Origin: an uncultured Elusimicrobiales bacterium | GTDB taxonomy: Bacteria; Elusimicrobiota; Elusimicrobia; Elusimicrobiales; Elusimicrobiaceae | Reading direction: 5' to 3' | Assembly (NCBI GenBank): GCA_944324695.1 | Contig: CALUXH010000076.1 | Coordinates: 1-42,103, forward strand | Length of the DNA: 42,103 nt | Shown: positions 30,303-39,220 of the stretch, in pieces | How positions within the stretch are numbered: the first letter of the stretch is position 1 | Layout of the letters: the number at the start of each line of letters is the position of its first letter | Translations under genes and position numbers: made by a program | Notes under the pieces: model-generated | Told to the model about the DNA's origin: nothing | Seen by the model: the letters and a program-made list of their open reading frames with translations, nothing else | The model's database searches: none

Positions 30303-33300
30303 ATGGAACAAAAACAGACATTCCCTTACAGACTGGGTATTGATTTGGGCACGTCCTCCATCGGTGTGGCTTTGTATTCTTTGCAGGAAGACGGGAAAAT
30401 CAATAAACTGGAACATTTGGACAGTTATATCTTTGGCGAACCTGTCGCGCCCAAAGAAATGGTTACGTTAAATACGGCGCGTCGCAGCGCACGCCTGATA
30501 CGCAAGCAAATACAGCGCAAAGCGGCCCGTTTGAAAAAAATAGCCTATATTGCGGCTTCGTTGGGCGTTTCGGCGCAGGATTTGCGCGCCAATAAAGATG
30601 ACGTACACGCCCTGCGCGCCCATGCTTTAGAGCAAGAGCTTTCTTTGGTGCAATTGATAAAAGTGTTTTCCCATTTGGTCAAAAACAGAGGTTATAAAGG
30701 TACGTTGGAAGACGGTACTGTCGGTAAAAAATTAACGCAAACTCAGGACTTGCTGCAGGATAACAAAACCCTGGGCCAGTTGCTTTGGGAACGCAAAACC
30801 GCCGCCCAGGGGCAGCCCTGGCGCAAAGTGGAAGAGGACGGCACGTTTATTTATCGCAGTGCCGTAGAAGAAGAATTTGAACGCATTTGGCAGACGCAAA
30901 GCAAATACCATGCGGAGCTGAACCGAAATTATGCGGTCGGTTATGAAAATATGTTTCCGGATTTCCCCGGGAAAAAGGAAATTACGTTAAAAGAAGCGTT
31001 CCATTCCGCCTTGTTTTATCAGCGGCCGATTAAGTGGGAGCTGGAAACCGTGGGGACCTGCAGTATTTATCCGCAGGAGAAGCGGGCGGCGCTGAGCCAG
31101 CCGGCGTATCAGAATTACCGTTTGGCAAAGACAATCGCCAACCTGCGCATTTATAACAGGGAAGGCAAAGAAGAATATCCGCTGACGCTGGCCCAAAAAA
31201 CGCGCTTGTATCATCATGTGCAAACCGCGTATGAAGAATACACCAAAGAATCGGCTAAGTTCAGTTTTGCCAAAATTTACGCTTTGTTGGGATTGGGCGC
31301 GGACGAACGGTTTACCATAGACCGGGGGCGCTCGGCAGATGACGGTCTGAAGGGTAACACAACGGCCGCTGCTTTTTACCAAGCCGGAGTGTTAAATGAC
31401 TGGAGCAATTTGGACGATAAAGCCCAGGAGTTGGTGTGCGAATTTTTGGCTAATATTACCACCTATAGCGATATAGAAGACAATAATACTTCTTATATTG
31501 AAAAGAAATTTACGGAGCTGACGGCCAATATAAAGGCTGAAGCGGCGCAGTCCAAAGCCGCTTTGGAATTTATATTGCGTCTGCGGGAGAAACAGTTCTT
31601 TTCCAAGCATACTGATTTTCAACTGGAACAGGGGCGCGCTTCTTTCAGCGTGCCGGCTTTGCAACAGGTTACGGAAGGGTTGCTGCAAGGGGGAGAAGAA
31701 ACAGAAATTATAACCTCATTATCTGGACAAAACCAGGCGCCTGCTAAAGGGAAACTGCGTTCCGCGGCCAAAATCTTGCATCAGGAAGCGATCAATGATC
31801 CCGTTATCAGCAAGGCTTTAACGCAGTTTCACAAGGTACTGAGTTATGTGGTTAAAAAATACGGCCAGCCTGCGGAAGTGGTGGTGGAACTGTCCCGCGA
31901 GATAAAAAATTCCCTGCGCAGGCGGCAGTTCTTAGAAGGCCAGAACCGGGCGGCCGCCAAAGAACGTCTGGAAGCCGTTAAAGAGCTTCAGGCGCATCAT
32001 ATTCGCGTTACAGGGCGCAATATTGAAAAGTATCTTTTGTGGCAGGAACAGGATAAAACCTGTCCGTACAGCGGCAAAGTGATTTCCATGGCGCAGGCTT
32101 TTGACGAAAAGCAAACCCAGGTGGACCATATTATTCCCCAACGCGGGGAAATCGGCGGACCCAATGTGTTTGAAAACAAAGTTTTGGCTTTTACCCAGGA
32201 AAACAAAGACAAAAGCAACCGTCTGCCGTATGAATGGAAATTTAAAGAGGACATAGACAGCTATCTTTCCTGGCAAAAAGAAAATAAAGCCAAAAAGAAA
32301 AAAGGGAAAGATGTGACGGCTTTTGGCCAACATAGTCCTTTAATCAATTTTGTTTCTCACCTTTGGGGGTTGTATGCCAAGGAAAAACGCGGCTATTATT
32401 CCCAACGTGAACGCAAACAAAAACCAACGCAAAAAGGTGCGCGCATTCTGCGCAAAATCAATAATTTGCTCAGCACCCCTGCCCAAATAAGAAGAGATTT
32501 CTCCAACCGCCAAAATCAACAGACGGCCTGGATAGGCAAAGTGGTGCTGGCGTGGTGTGAAGATGTTTGTCCGAAGGTTAGCCCTTCTTTCGGCGCGTTG
32601 ACGGCCTATTTGCGCAGACAGCTGCATTTTGACCGGATATTGCCTTCCATTCGCCTGCAGGAAGGAAAAACGCTGTTTGATAAAGACGACAAACCAATAG
32701 ACGGGGAAAAATGGAAAGAACTCTTCGCCTCTCCGCGCCTGGGTTGGGAACAGGCACGTGCGCTGAAAGAAGATTTTGAAAAATATTGCGCCGAACAACC
32801 GCAGAAGACCAATACCGCAAGTGACCGGAAGGAATTGTTTGAGTCTTTCTGTGCGGAAATGCGCGCCGGAATGCAGTTTAACAAACGCTGCGACCATCGC
32901 CATCATGCCGTGGACGCGGCCGTTATCGGCCTGTGCAGCCGGTCCGTATTGAAGAAAGCGGCGGACCACCATGCACAATATGGTACGTTGCAGTTGATCC
33001 CGGGCTTGGATAAAGACGGAAACAGAGATTGCGGTAAAGATATTGCCGGCTTTACGCTGGAAGAGATTCCCCAGTATGCCCAAATTAAAAAAGAAGTCCA
33101 AAATAGGCTTTATGAGTATGTTGTATGGCATAAGCCGGATCATTTCCCCAGCGGGAAATTATTTGATGAGACGGCTTACCGTGCCGTTATGAAAGACGGG
33201 ACGGAACGCTTTGTGAAACGGGCTTCTTTGGACAGCTTTTTAAAACCCACACCGGAGAAGACCGTTAAAAATATAGAGCTTTTGGTGTTTGGTGATACGC

Positions 33301-33848
33301 TGAAACGGGAAATTATCCGTCAATTTAAAGAGCGTTTGGCCCAGGGCCTTGGCCAGGAGGAAGCCCTCTGCGGAAGCAAGGATAATCCCGCCGACGGTAT
33401 TATCTACCGCGGACATAAACTGAAAAAAGTGAAATATATGTATTTAACCGGGCGCGGAATACGCAGTTTTGACAATAATGCGGATAAAAAATTATCCTCA
33501 ACGGATAAAATGGGCCGCATACATGAAAAGGCCTATCAGAATTCTGGCTATGCCTGTATGGATTTTGACGCTAAGACAGGCAAACGGAAAGACTTAATTC
33601 CGTTGTGGAAATATGATATCCAACGTCAAATTCCTCTTGGCGTTATACGCATTTTTATAGGAGATATACTGTACAACACACAGGATAAAAAATTTTATAA
33701 GGTGCAAAGATTTAGTGCACAGGTCGGGTTATTCTTGCGTGAAACAACGGAGGTACAGCCTGCGGATGTGGGTGCCTCCAATATCAAAAATTACAAACTG
33801 GTATCCAGCCGCGCTGATATCGGAAAAATAAAAGAGGAAAATGCCTAA
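30303..33848 (+). CDS. cas9: CRISPR-associated endonuclease Cas9, type II-C
   Basis: RNA-guided nuclease that cuts both strands of target DNA with crRNA and tracrRNA. 1181 residues, mid-sized. Order: RuvC-I with YRLGIDLGTSSIGVAL (D14), Arg-rich bridge helix ~57-80 (NTARRSARLIRKQIQRKAAR), REC lobe, RuvC-II VVVELSREI (E529), HNH with QVDHIIPQ (D608, H609) and NKDKSNRLPYEW, RuvC-III DHRHHAVDAAVIGL (H868, D871), then the PAM-interacting C-terminus. All catalytic residues are present, so it should be active. Ribosome binding site TTAGGAG, 7 bp before ATG. The last 8 bp overlap cas1. No csn2 or cas4 is present, hence subtype II-C. Confidence 0.98.
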   Translation: MEQKQTFPYRLGIDLGTSSIGVALYSLQEDGKINKLEHLDSYIFGEPVAPKEMVTLNTARRSARLIRKQIQRKAARLKKIAYIAASLGVSAQDLRANKDDVHALRAHALEQELSLVQLIKVFSHLVKNRGYKGTLEDGTVGKKLTQTQDLLQDNKTLGQLLWERKTAAQGQPWRKVEEDGTFIYRSAVEEEFERIWQTQSKYHAELNRNYAVGYENMFPDFPGKKEITLKEAFHSALFYQRPIKWELETVGTCSIYPQEKRAALSQPAYQNYRLAKTIANLRIYNREGKEEYPLTLAQKTRLYHHVQTAYEEYTKESAKFSFAKIYALLGLGADERFTIDRGRSADDGLKGNTTAAAFYQAGVLNDWSNLDDKAQELVCEFLANITTYSDIEDNNTSYIEKKFTELTANIKAEAAQSKAALEFILRLREKQFFSKHTDFQLEQGRASFSVPALQQVTEGLLQGGEETEIITSLSGQNQAPAKGKLRSAAKILHQEAINDPVISKALTQFHKVLSYVVKKYGQPAEVVVELSREIKNSLRRRQFLEGQNRAAAKERLEAVKELQAHHIRVTGRNIEKYLLWQEQDKTCPYSGKVISMAQAFDEKQTQVDHIIPQRGEIGGPNVFENKVLAFTQENKDKSNRLPYEWKFKEDIDSYLSWQKENKAKKKKGKDVTAFGQHSPLINFVSHLWGLYAKEKRGYYSQRERKQKPTQKGARILRKINNLLSTPAQIRRDFSNRQNQQTAWIGKVVLAWCEDVCPKVSPSFGALTAYLRRQLHFDRILPSIRLQEGKTLFDKDDKPIDGEKWKELFASPRLGWEQARALKEDFEKYCAEQPQKTNTASDRKELFESFCAEMRAGMQFNKRCDHRHHAVDAAVIGLCSRSVLKKAADHHAQYGTLQLIPGLDKDGNRDCGKDIAGFTLEEIPQYAQIKKEVQNRLYEYVVWHKPDHFPSGKLFDETAYRAVMKDGTERFVKRASLDSFLKPTPEKTVKNIELLVFGDTLKREIIRQFKERLAQGLGQEEALCGSKDNPADGIIYRGHKLKKVKYMYLTGRGIRSFDNNADKKLSSTDKMGRIHEKAYQNSGYACMDFDAKTGKRKDLIPLWKYDIQRQIPLGVIRIFIGDILYNTQDKKFYKVQRFSAQVGLFLRETTEVQPADVGASNIKNYKLVSSRADIGKIKEENA

Positions 33849-34821
33849 CCAACATATAATCAGCATAGAGCGGGAAGCCCGTTTGTCCGTAGATACGGGG
33901 CGCCTAAAAATCTTCTTTCCTCCGAAAGAAGAAACGCATTATATCGCGCTGATGGATATAGCGGTGTTGTTGTTGGCGCATGGACAAATCAGCTTGTCTA
34001 TGAGCGTGTTGCGGGAATTGGCGCAGAATGGAGCTGTGGTGCTGACCACTGATGAAAAGTTTATGCCGTGCGCCCTGAGCTTGCCGTTGGCGGCGAATAT
34101 AGACGGAGCTCGGCGCCCGCATCTGCAAAGCAAATACGGCGCGGACCAAAACGGCATATGGTGGGCTCAGTTGGTACAGACCAAAATTGCCGGCCAGGCC
34201 GCCACGGCCCTGCATTTTGATCCGGTGCTGGGAGGAAAGCTCCGACAAATTTCGGAGCATATATCTCCAGGGGATAAAGAATGCAGGGAAGCGCAGGCCG
34301 CTCAACACTACTGGCCTGCATTTTTCAAAAGTTTAGGACTGAGCAGCTGTATTCGTGAGAAACAGGGAGCGTCTGACCCGGTAAATATCTCGTTAAATTA
34401 TGCGTATGCCGTCCTGCGTGCAACGGTGTCCCGGGCTTTGGCCAGCGCCGGCTTGTGTTTGAATTTGGGATTGGGGCATTGCCGTAAAGATAATCCTTTT
34501 AATTTGGCCGATGATTTTATAGAACCCTTCCGCTATATTGCGGATGAAGCGGTATGGGGGGTGTTTTCCCAAACGCAGGCAGACTCTTTTACGCCGGAAA
34601 TTAAAAAACAAATTTTACGTGCCGTTTTACAAAGCCAGGTCGGCATAGCGGGACGTTCATACCGGTTGTTTCACGCCGTCGATTATGCCGTGAATAGTTT
34701 TTGTATTTCTTTAGAAGACCCGCGGAGAAAACTGCAGCTGCCGCATATGCCGCTCATACCGGGGAAGAAAGCCAACCCTTCGCTTTTTCCGCCGGTTCAA
34801 TATGAATATGAAACCGAATAG
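33841..34821 (+). CDS. cas1: CRISPR integrase Cas1
   Basis: Catalytic subunit of the Cas1-Cas2 spacer integrase. 326 residues. Metal ligands in family context: E150 in CREAQAAQHYW, H213 in GLGHCRKDNPFNLADD and E228 in DFIEPFR. The segment VNISLNYAYAVLRATVSRALASAGL is the typical type II form. It starts inside the end of cas9 (8-bp overlap) and ends 20 bp inside cas2, so the three genes are translationally linked. Confidence 0.97.
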   Translation: MPNQHIISIEREARLSVDTGRLKIFFPPKEETHYIALMDIAVLLLAHGQISLSMSVLRELAQNGAVVLTTDEKFMPCALSLPLAANIDGARRPHLQSKYGADQNGIWWAQLVQTKIAGQAATALHFDPVLGGKLRQISEHISPGDKECREAQAAQHYWPAFFKSLGLSSCIREKQGASDPVNISLNYAYAVLRATVSRALASAGLCLNLGLGHCRKDNPFNLADDFIEPFRYIADEAVWGVFSQTQADSFTPEIKKQILRAVLQSQVGIAGRSYRLFHAVDYAVNSFCISLEDPRRKLQLPHMPLIPGKKANPSLFPPVQYEYETE

Positions 34822-35152
34822 CTGGCGCATTATGTGGGTGATGGCCGTGTTTGATTTGCCGACTCAGACCAAAATCCAGCGTAAGCGTTACGCCGGGTTT
34901 CGTAAGTTGCTGTTGCAACATGGTTTTACCATGATGCAGTTTTCCGTCTATCTGCGTAATATGCCCACGATACACGCCGCCCAAGCCTTGGTCAAAAGAA
35001 TCGGTCCGCATACCCCGCCGCAGGGAAAATGTGCTTTTGTACTGATTACCGACAAACAATATGGCATGACCAAAAACTTTTATGGTCCTGCTCCCGCGCA
35101 ACAAAAAATCCCCAAAAAGTATGAGCAACTCATACTTTTTGAGGATTTATAA
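34802..35152 (+). CDS. cas2: CRISPR-associated protein Cas2
   Basis: Structural partner of Cas1. 116 residues; ferredoxin-like fold with first strand MWVMAVFDLP (D18), then KRYAGFRKLLLQHGFTMMQFSVYLRN and the late AFVLITDKQYGM strand. Start ATG 34802 overlaps cas1 by 20 bp; ATG 34808 is possible. The last ~45 bp (YEQLILFEDL and upstream) form a long DNA inverted repeat that probably terminates the tracrRNA transcribed from the other strand. Confidence 0.95.
   Translation: MNMKPNSWRIMWVMAVFDLPTQTKIQRKRYAGFRKLLLQHGFTMMQFSVYLRNMPTIHAAQALVKRIGPHTPPQGKCAFVLITDKQYGMTKNFYGPAPAQQKIPKKYEQLILFEDL
35106..35148 (-). terminator. Long hairpin in the cas2 3' end, tracrRNA terminator
   Basis: A 20-position stem with one mismatch: AAATCC-C-CAAAAAGTATGAG pairs with CTCATACTTTTTG-A-GGATTT, loop CAA. 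On the minus strand the stem runs into six T, the form of an intrinsic terminator. It may also stop plus-strand cas transcripts. Confidence 0.7.
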
Positions 35153-35238
35153 AACGAATAGAAATGGAGATAAACTCCTTTGCGGGTTTTTAAACCCTTG
35201 TTACCTAAGTTGAGGCACAAATAAGAATAAGGTTTTCT
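35106..35238 (-). ncRNA. tracrRNA (type II-C), minus strand
   Basis: Read on the minus strand, 35234-35200 is an anti-repeat. It pairs with the crRNA repeat (GTTCCTATTAGGCACC...) through an 11-bp block ACCTTATTCTT:AAGAATAAGGT, an internal loop (ATTT against CG), GTGCC:GGCAC, then TAGG:CCTA and AAC:GTT with a bulged T. Downstream follow hairpin GGGTTTAAAAACCC (35197-35184) and hairpin GGAG-N5-CTCC (35178-35166), as in known tracrRNA tails. Predicted start ~35238; the 3' end is either in the T-rich stretch near 35150 or at the strong hairpin in cas2 (~35103). Anti-repeat plus promoter plus hairpins make the call firm; ends are inferred. Confidence 0.88.
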
Positions 35239-35244
35239 GTAATT

Positions 35245-35274
35245 ATTCTAGCAAAAATATTTATTTTTTCGCAA
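35245..35274 (-). promoter_or_regulatory. tracrRNA promoter (TTGCGA-18-TAGAAT, extended -10)
   Basis: On the minus strand TTGCGA (35274-35269), 18 bp, TGC-TAGAAT (35250-35245). Start expected 6-7 bases downstream. It sits in the AT-rich leader between the array and the anti-repeat. Confidence 0.7.
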
Positions 35275-35289
35275 CTTTTTTTTGTTTAT

Positions 35290-38200
35290 AATATTTTACC
35301 TTATTCTTCGGTGCCTAATAGGAACAACGAATACGCCGCCCCCGTAAAATACTTTAATATTTTACCTTATTCTTCGGTGCCTAATAGGAACAAGTGGCTG
35401 TTCGCCGATATGAGCGAGCTCAATATTTTACCTTATTCTTCGGTGCCTAATAGGAACCCTGCCAGCAATCAGCTGACCGCTGGACACAATATTTTACCTT
35501 ATTCTTCGGTGCCTAATAGGAACGTAAAGCGCTTGCAAAAAGCGTGGGTTTTTAATATTTTACCTTATTCTTCGGTGCCTAATAGGAACCGGCAACGTTA
35601 CCGCTTCGTCGGCGATGTCAATATTTTACCTTATTCTTCGGTGCCTAATAGGAACCAGTAATGTGTATGGGTATTATTCAAATGAAATATTTTACCTTAT
35701 TCTTCGGTGCCTAATAGGAACGGCGACGGAATTTGACCGTTGAAGAAATTAAATATTTTACCTTATTCTTCGGTGCCTAATAGGAACCGTAACGGACAAA
35801 TCCCCGTTAATGCTAACAATATTTTACCTTATTCTTCGGTGCCTAATAGGAACAAAAAATTACGGACGCGCCGCGGCCCAGACAATATTTTACCTTATTC
35901 TTCGGTGCCTAATAGGAACTGATTAACAGCACGTATAAGGATAATCCGTTAATATTTTACCTTATTCTTCGGTGCCTAATAGGAACTTCAAGGTATGAAG
36001 GAATTGTCATACAATCAATATTTTACCTTATTCTTCGGTGCCTAATAGGAACATAAACGGATTTAACTATGGCAAACGAAAAAATATTTTACCTTATTCT
36101 TCGGTGCCTAATAGGAACTGGAGCAATGGAACTCCGACCACTCCAATAAATATTTTACCTTATTCTTCGGTGCCTAATAGGAACAAGCGACGGGAGTTAT
36201 CGGGCGGCGACGGAAATATTTTACCTTATTCTTCGGTGCCTAATAGGAACGATTTGTGCCACGGCTGCTTTCACAAACAAAATATTTTACCTTATTCTTC
36301 GGTGCCTAATAGGAACTATCTATTCGGAACTGCCCAACATTATAACAATATTTTACCTTATTCTTCGGTGCCTAATAGGAACAAAACCCACATAGCACGC
36401 CGTTCTATTTGCAATATTTTACCTTATTCTTCGGTGCCTAATAGGAACGTCGTGGGTGCGATAGTTCAGCGCGTCAAAAATATTTTACCTTATTCTTCGG
36501 TGCCTAATAGGAACCTTGCTTTGCGGGTAAATCAGGCGGCTGTTAATATTTTACCTTATTCTTCGGTGCCTAATAGGAACCTTCAGACCGGTGCATTGCA
36601 TCGTCTTATAAATATTTTACCTTATTCTTCGGTGCCTAATAGGAACATTGACTCTGAAGGCGAAATCATTGCCGGAAATATTTTACCTTATTCTTCGGTG
36701 CCTAATAGGAACTGCAATTTAATTATCGCCATTTAGAAAACCAATATTTTACCTTATTCTTCGGTGCCTAATAGGAACTGCCCCGTTGCCGGATTTTTAA
36801 ATTTTTCAAATATTTTACCTTATTCTTCGGTGCCTAATAGGAACCGCCCCCGTGGGTTGCCGCCCGTAGTGTGGAATATTTTACCTTATTCTTCGGTGCC
36901 TAATAGGAACCACGAAAAACGACGCGTCAGGCTGGTACGTAATATTTTACCTTATTCTTCGGTGCCTAATAGGAACAAGTGCTATAATGAGTTCTTCAGA
37001 GACCAGAATATTTTACCTTATTCTTCGGTGCCTAATAGGAACGATGGCGCGCCTGTTCTCCGACGCTTTCAAAATATTTTACCTTATTCTTCGGTGCCTA
37101 ATAGGAACTGCGAATTTGCCGCAAGTGTTGGCTTTTTGAATATTTTACCTTATTCTTCGGTGCCTAATAGGAACAACAAAAACAATCTGGCGTGGAACTC
37201 AATCAATATTTTACCTTATTCTTCGGTGCCTAATAGGAACTGGCACTTACCTGCGCTTCTTCAAATTTTTAATATTTTACCTTATTCTTCGGTGCCTAAT
37301 AGGAACGTAGGAAGCGACAGCGCACCTGTTGGTATTAATATTTTACCTTATTCTTCGGTGCCTAATAGGAACTTTCCAATAACAGGTGCGCTGTCGCTCC
37401 CCAATATTTTACCTTATTCTTCGGTGCCTAATAGGAACTGCATCGCACAAGGGGCATTTGCTTTCGGGAATATTTTACCTTATTCTTCGGTGCCTAATAG
37501 GAACCTCTGTTTTCTTTCTCTCTCCACTTCTTCCAATATTTTACCTTATTCTTCGGTGCCTAATAGGAACTATTCCTTGTGTGCCGCTTACACTTTCTCC
37601 AATATTTTACCTTATTCTTCGGTGCCTAATAGGAACTCCTAAATTTGGGGGGCGGTGAGGTTGTCCAATATTTTACCTTATTCTTCGGTGCCTAATAGGA
37701 ACATTAGCCAGTTGTTGCTCTTTGAACTGTGCAATATTTTACCTTATTCTTCGGTGCCTAATAGGAACTTTAAAGACCCCGAACAATGCACCGGGCTGAA
37801 TATTTTACCTTATTCTTCGGTGCCTAATAGGAACTGCTGTCCGGTCCGTGTCGTCGGTGTATTCAATATTTTACCTTATTCTTCGGTGCCTAATAGGAAC
37901 TTTCGCACCGTTGCGGCCCTTGTACATACAAATATTTTACCTTATTCTTCGGTGCCTAATAGGAACCAAATTATGCTTATATTTTAAGCAAAATATAATA
38001 TTTTACCTTATTCTTCGGTGCCTAATAGGAACACGAACGCGAAGTGCCTGTATCCCGTCGCTAATATTTTACCTTATTCTTCGGTGCCTAATAGGAACTA
38101 TACCTACAAGTTGCTGGACTGGGCCAAAAATATTTTACCTTATTCTTCGGTGCCTAATAGGAACTTGGGGTACATAGCAGGCAGCCACTTGCAAAATATT

Positions 38201-38692
38201 TTACCTTATTCTTCGGTGCCTAATAGGAACATTATTGTGGGGGTTATGTTTTTCCTTATGAATATTTTACCTTATTCTTCGGTGCCTAATAGGAACTGGC
38301 GGTCAGCTTGACCACCGTAGACACCAAATATTTTACCTTATTCTTCGGTGCCTAATAGGAACTAATACGAAGAAGGATGCGTCAGGTTGGTAAATATTTT
38401 ACCTTATTCTTCGGTGCCTAATAGGAACAGGGCGTCTGCCCCGAGCTCTGCTGAACAGAATATTTTACCTTATTCTTCGGTGCCTAATAGGAACGTAAAA
38501 GTTCATGGATATTTCATTATGAATAATATTTTACCTTATTCTTCGGTGCCTAATAGGAACTTCCAAACAAAAGTAAAAATATTTCGTTTAAATATTTTAC
38601 CTTATTCTTCGGTGCCTAATAGGAACAAGATTGTTAATGACTGGTATACGCCGGAAAATATTTTACCTTATTCTTCGGTACCTAATAGGAAC
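35290..38692 (-). CRISPR. CRISPR array, 52 repeats of 36 nt
   Basis: Repeats start at 35290 and recur every 66 bp (one interval of 67 at 35884-35951), giving 52 copies and 51 spacers of 30 nt (spacer 10 has 31). On the plus strand the repeat starts AATATTTTACC and ends CCTAATAGGAAC; only the last copy at 38657 differs (GGTACC for GGTGCC). The crRNA strand is the minus strand, GTTCCTATTAGG...GGTAAAATATT: it pairs with the tracrRNA, and its 3' end carries a TAAAAT -10 box like the repeat-borne promoters of Neisseria and Campylobacter II-C arrays. The leader-like AT-rich DNA is on the cas2 side; degenerate repeats lie at the far end. Confidence 0.99.
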
Positions 38693-38722
38693 AAAACTAT
38701 GACGCGGACAATATAACCTGCG

Positions 38723-38796
38723 AATATTTTTACCTTATTTCTCGCTATCTCCTCTGAATTCAATATTCTATTTTATTCTTGGTCGCTAACAACAGT
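38723..38796 (-). repeat. Two degenerate CRISPR repeats at the array's distal end
   Basis: After a normal 30-nt spacer (38693-38722), 38723 begins AATATTTTTACCTTATTTCT, a decayed repeat losing its second half. 38762-38796 (AATATTCTATTTTATTCTTG, then GTCGCTAAC) is a second decayed copy, 39 bp further. Confidence 0.7.
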
Positions 38797-38800
38797 TTTA

Positions 38801-38829
38801 ATTGTAGAAAAGAAATGGAAAAATTACAA
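38801..38829 (-). promoter_or_regulatory. External promoter reading into the array (TTGTAA-17-TACAAT)
   Basis: On the minus strand TTGTAA (38829-38824), exactly 17 bp, TACAAT (38806-38801). The predicted transcript starts near 38794, at the edge of the outer degenerate repeat, and runs through the array toward cas2 in the crRNA sense. Confidence 0.6.
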
Positions 38830-39067
38830 ATTCCAGGGGGACTTGCATCGGTGATTTTGAATAGGGAGTGAATTGTGGAAATCATAAATAAATTTTTAGT
38901 AAAGCGAATAGAGACCCTTAATTAAACCTATGAAAAAAGCTTTTGTTTTTTTGTCGGCAGGCCTTTTCCCGGCCTTTGTCATATGCCATTTAAAAAGTGT
39001 CTTTAGAAATAATAGATGAGAAGATAGAAAAATTTGGAAAATTTATAGCCTGTGATTTTTCTCTCAC
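38830..39067. other. Non-coding interval
   Basis: No gene seen. AT-rich; a weak hairpin AGGCC / GGCCT lies near 38960-38980 after a T-rich run. No convincing promoter toward the tRNA. Confidence 0.4.
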
Positions 39068-39092
39068 AAAAAAGCCTCGCTTTTAGCGAGGC
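39068..39092 (-). terminator. Terminator of tRNA-Val
   Basis: Minus-strand stem GCCTCGCT / AGCGAGGC, three-base loop, six T; nine bases past the tRNA 3' end. Confidence 0.9.
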
Positions 39093-39100
39093 CTTAAATA

Positions 39101-39173
39101 TGGACCGGACAGGACTCGAACCTGTGACCTCCTGCGTGTAAAGCAGGCGCTCTACCAACTAAGCTACCGATCC
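39101..39173 (-). tRNA. tRNA-Val (anticodon TAC)
   Basis: 73 nt. Acceptor GGATCGG pairs with CCGGTCC (one T-G), discriminator A. Anticodon stem CCTGC/GCAGG, loop TTTACAC, anticodon TAC. T loop TTCGAGT. CCA not encoded. Confidence 0.96.
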
Positions 39174-39186
39174 TAAATCTATTATT

Positions 39187-39216
39187 ATTTTAGCAAATAA
39201 ACACCCTGTACTCCAA
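39187..39216 (-). promoter_or_regulatory. Promoter of tRNA-Val (TTGGAG-18-TAAAAT, extended -10)
   Basis: Minus strand: TTGGAG (39216-39211), 18 bp, TGC-TAAAAT (39192-39187); the start falls a few bases before the tRNA. Confidence 0.6.
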
Positions 39217-39220
39217 ATGC

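Noticed and set aside
35311-38716. Long plus-strand open frames encoding many NILPYSSVPNRN repeats
   Set aside because: They are the CRISPR array read as protein: the 66-bp repeat-plus-spacer period is divisible by three and the repeat has no stop in that frame. No ribosome binding site or gene start.
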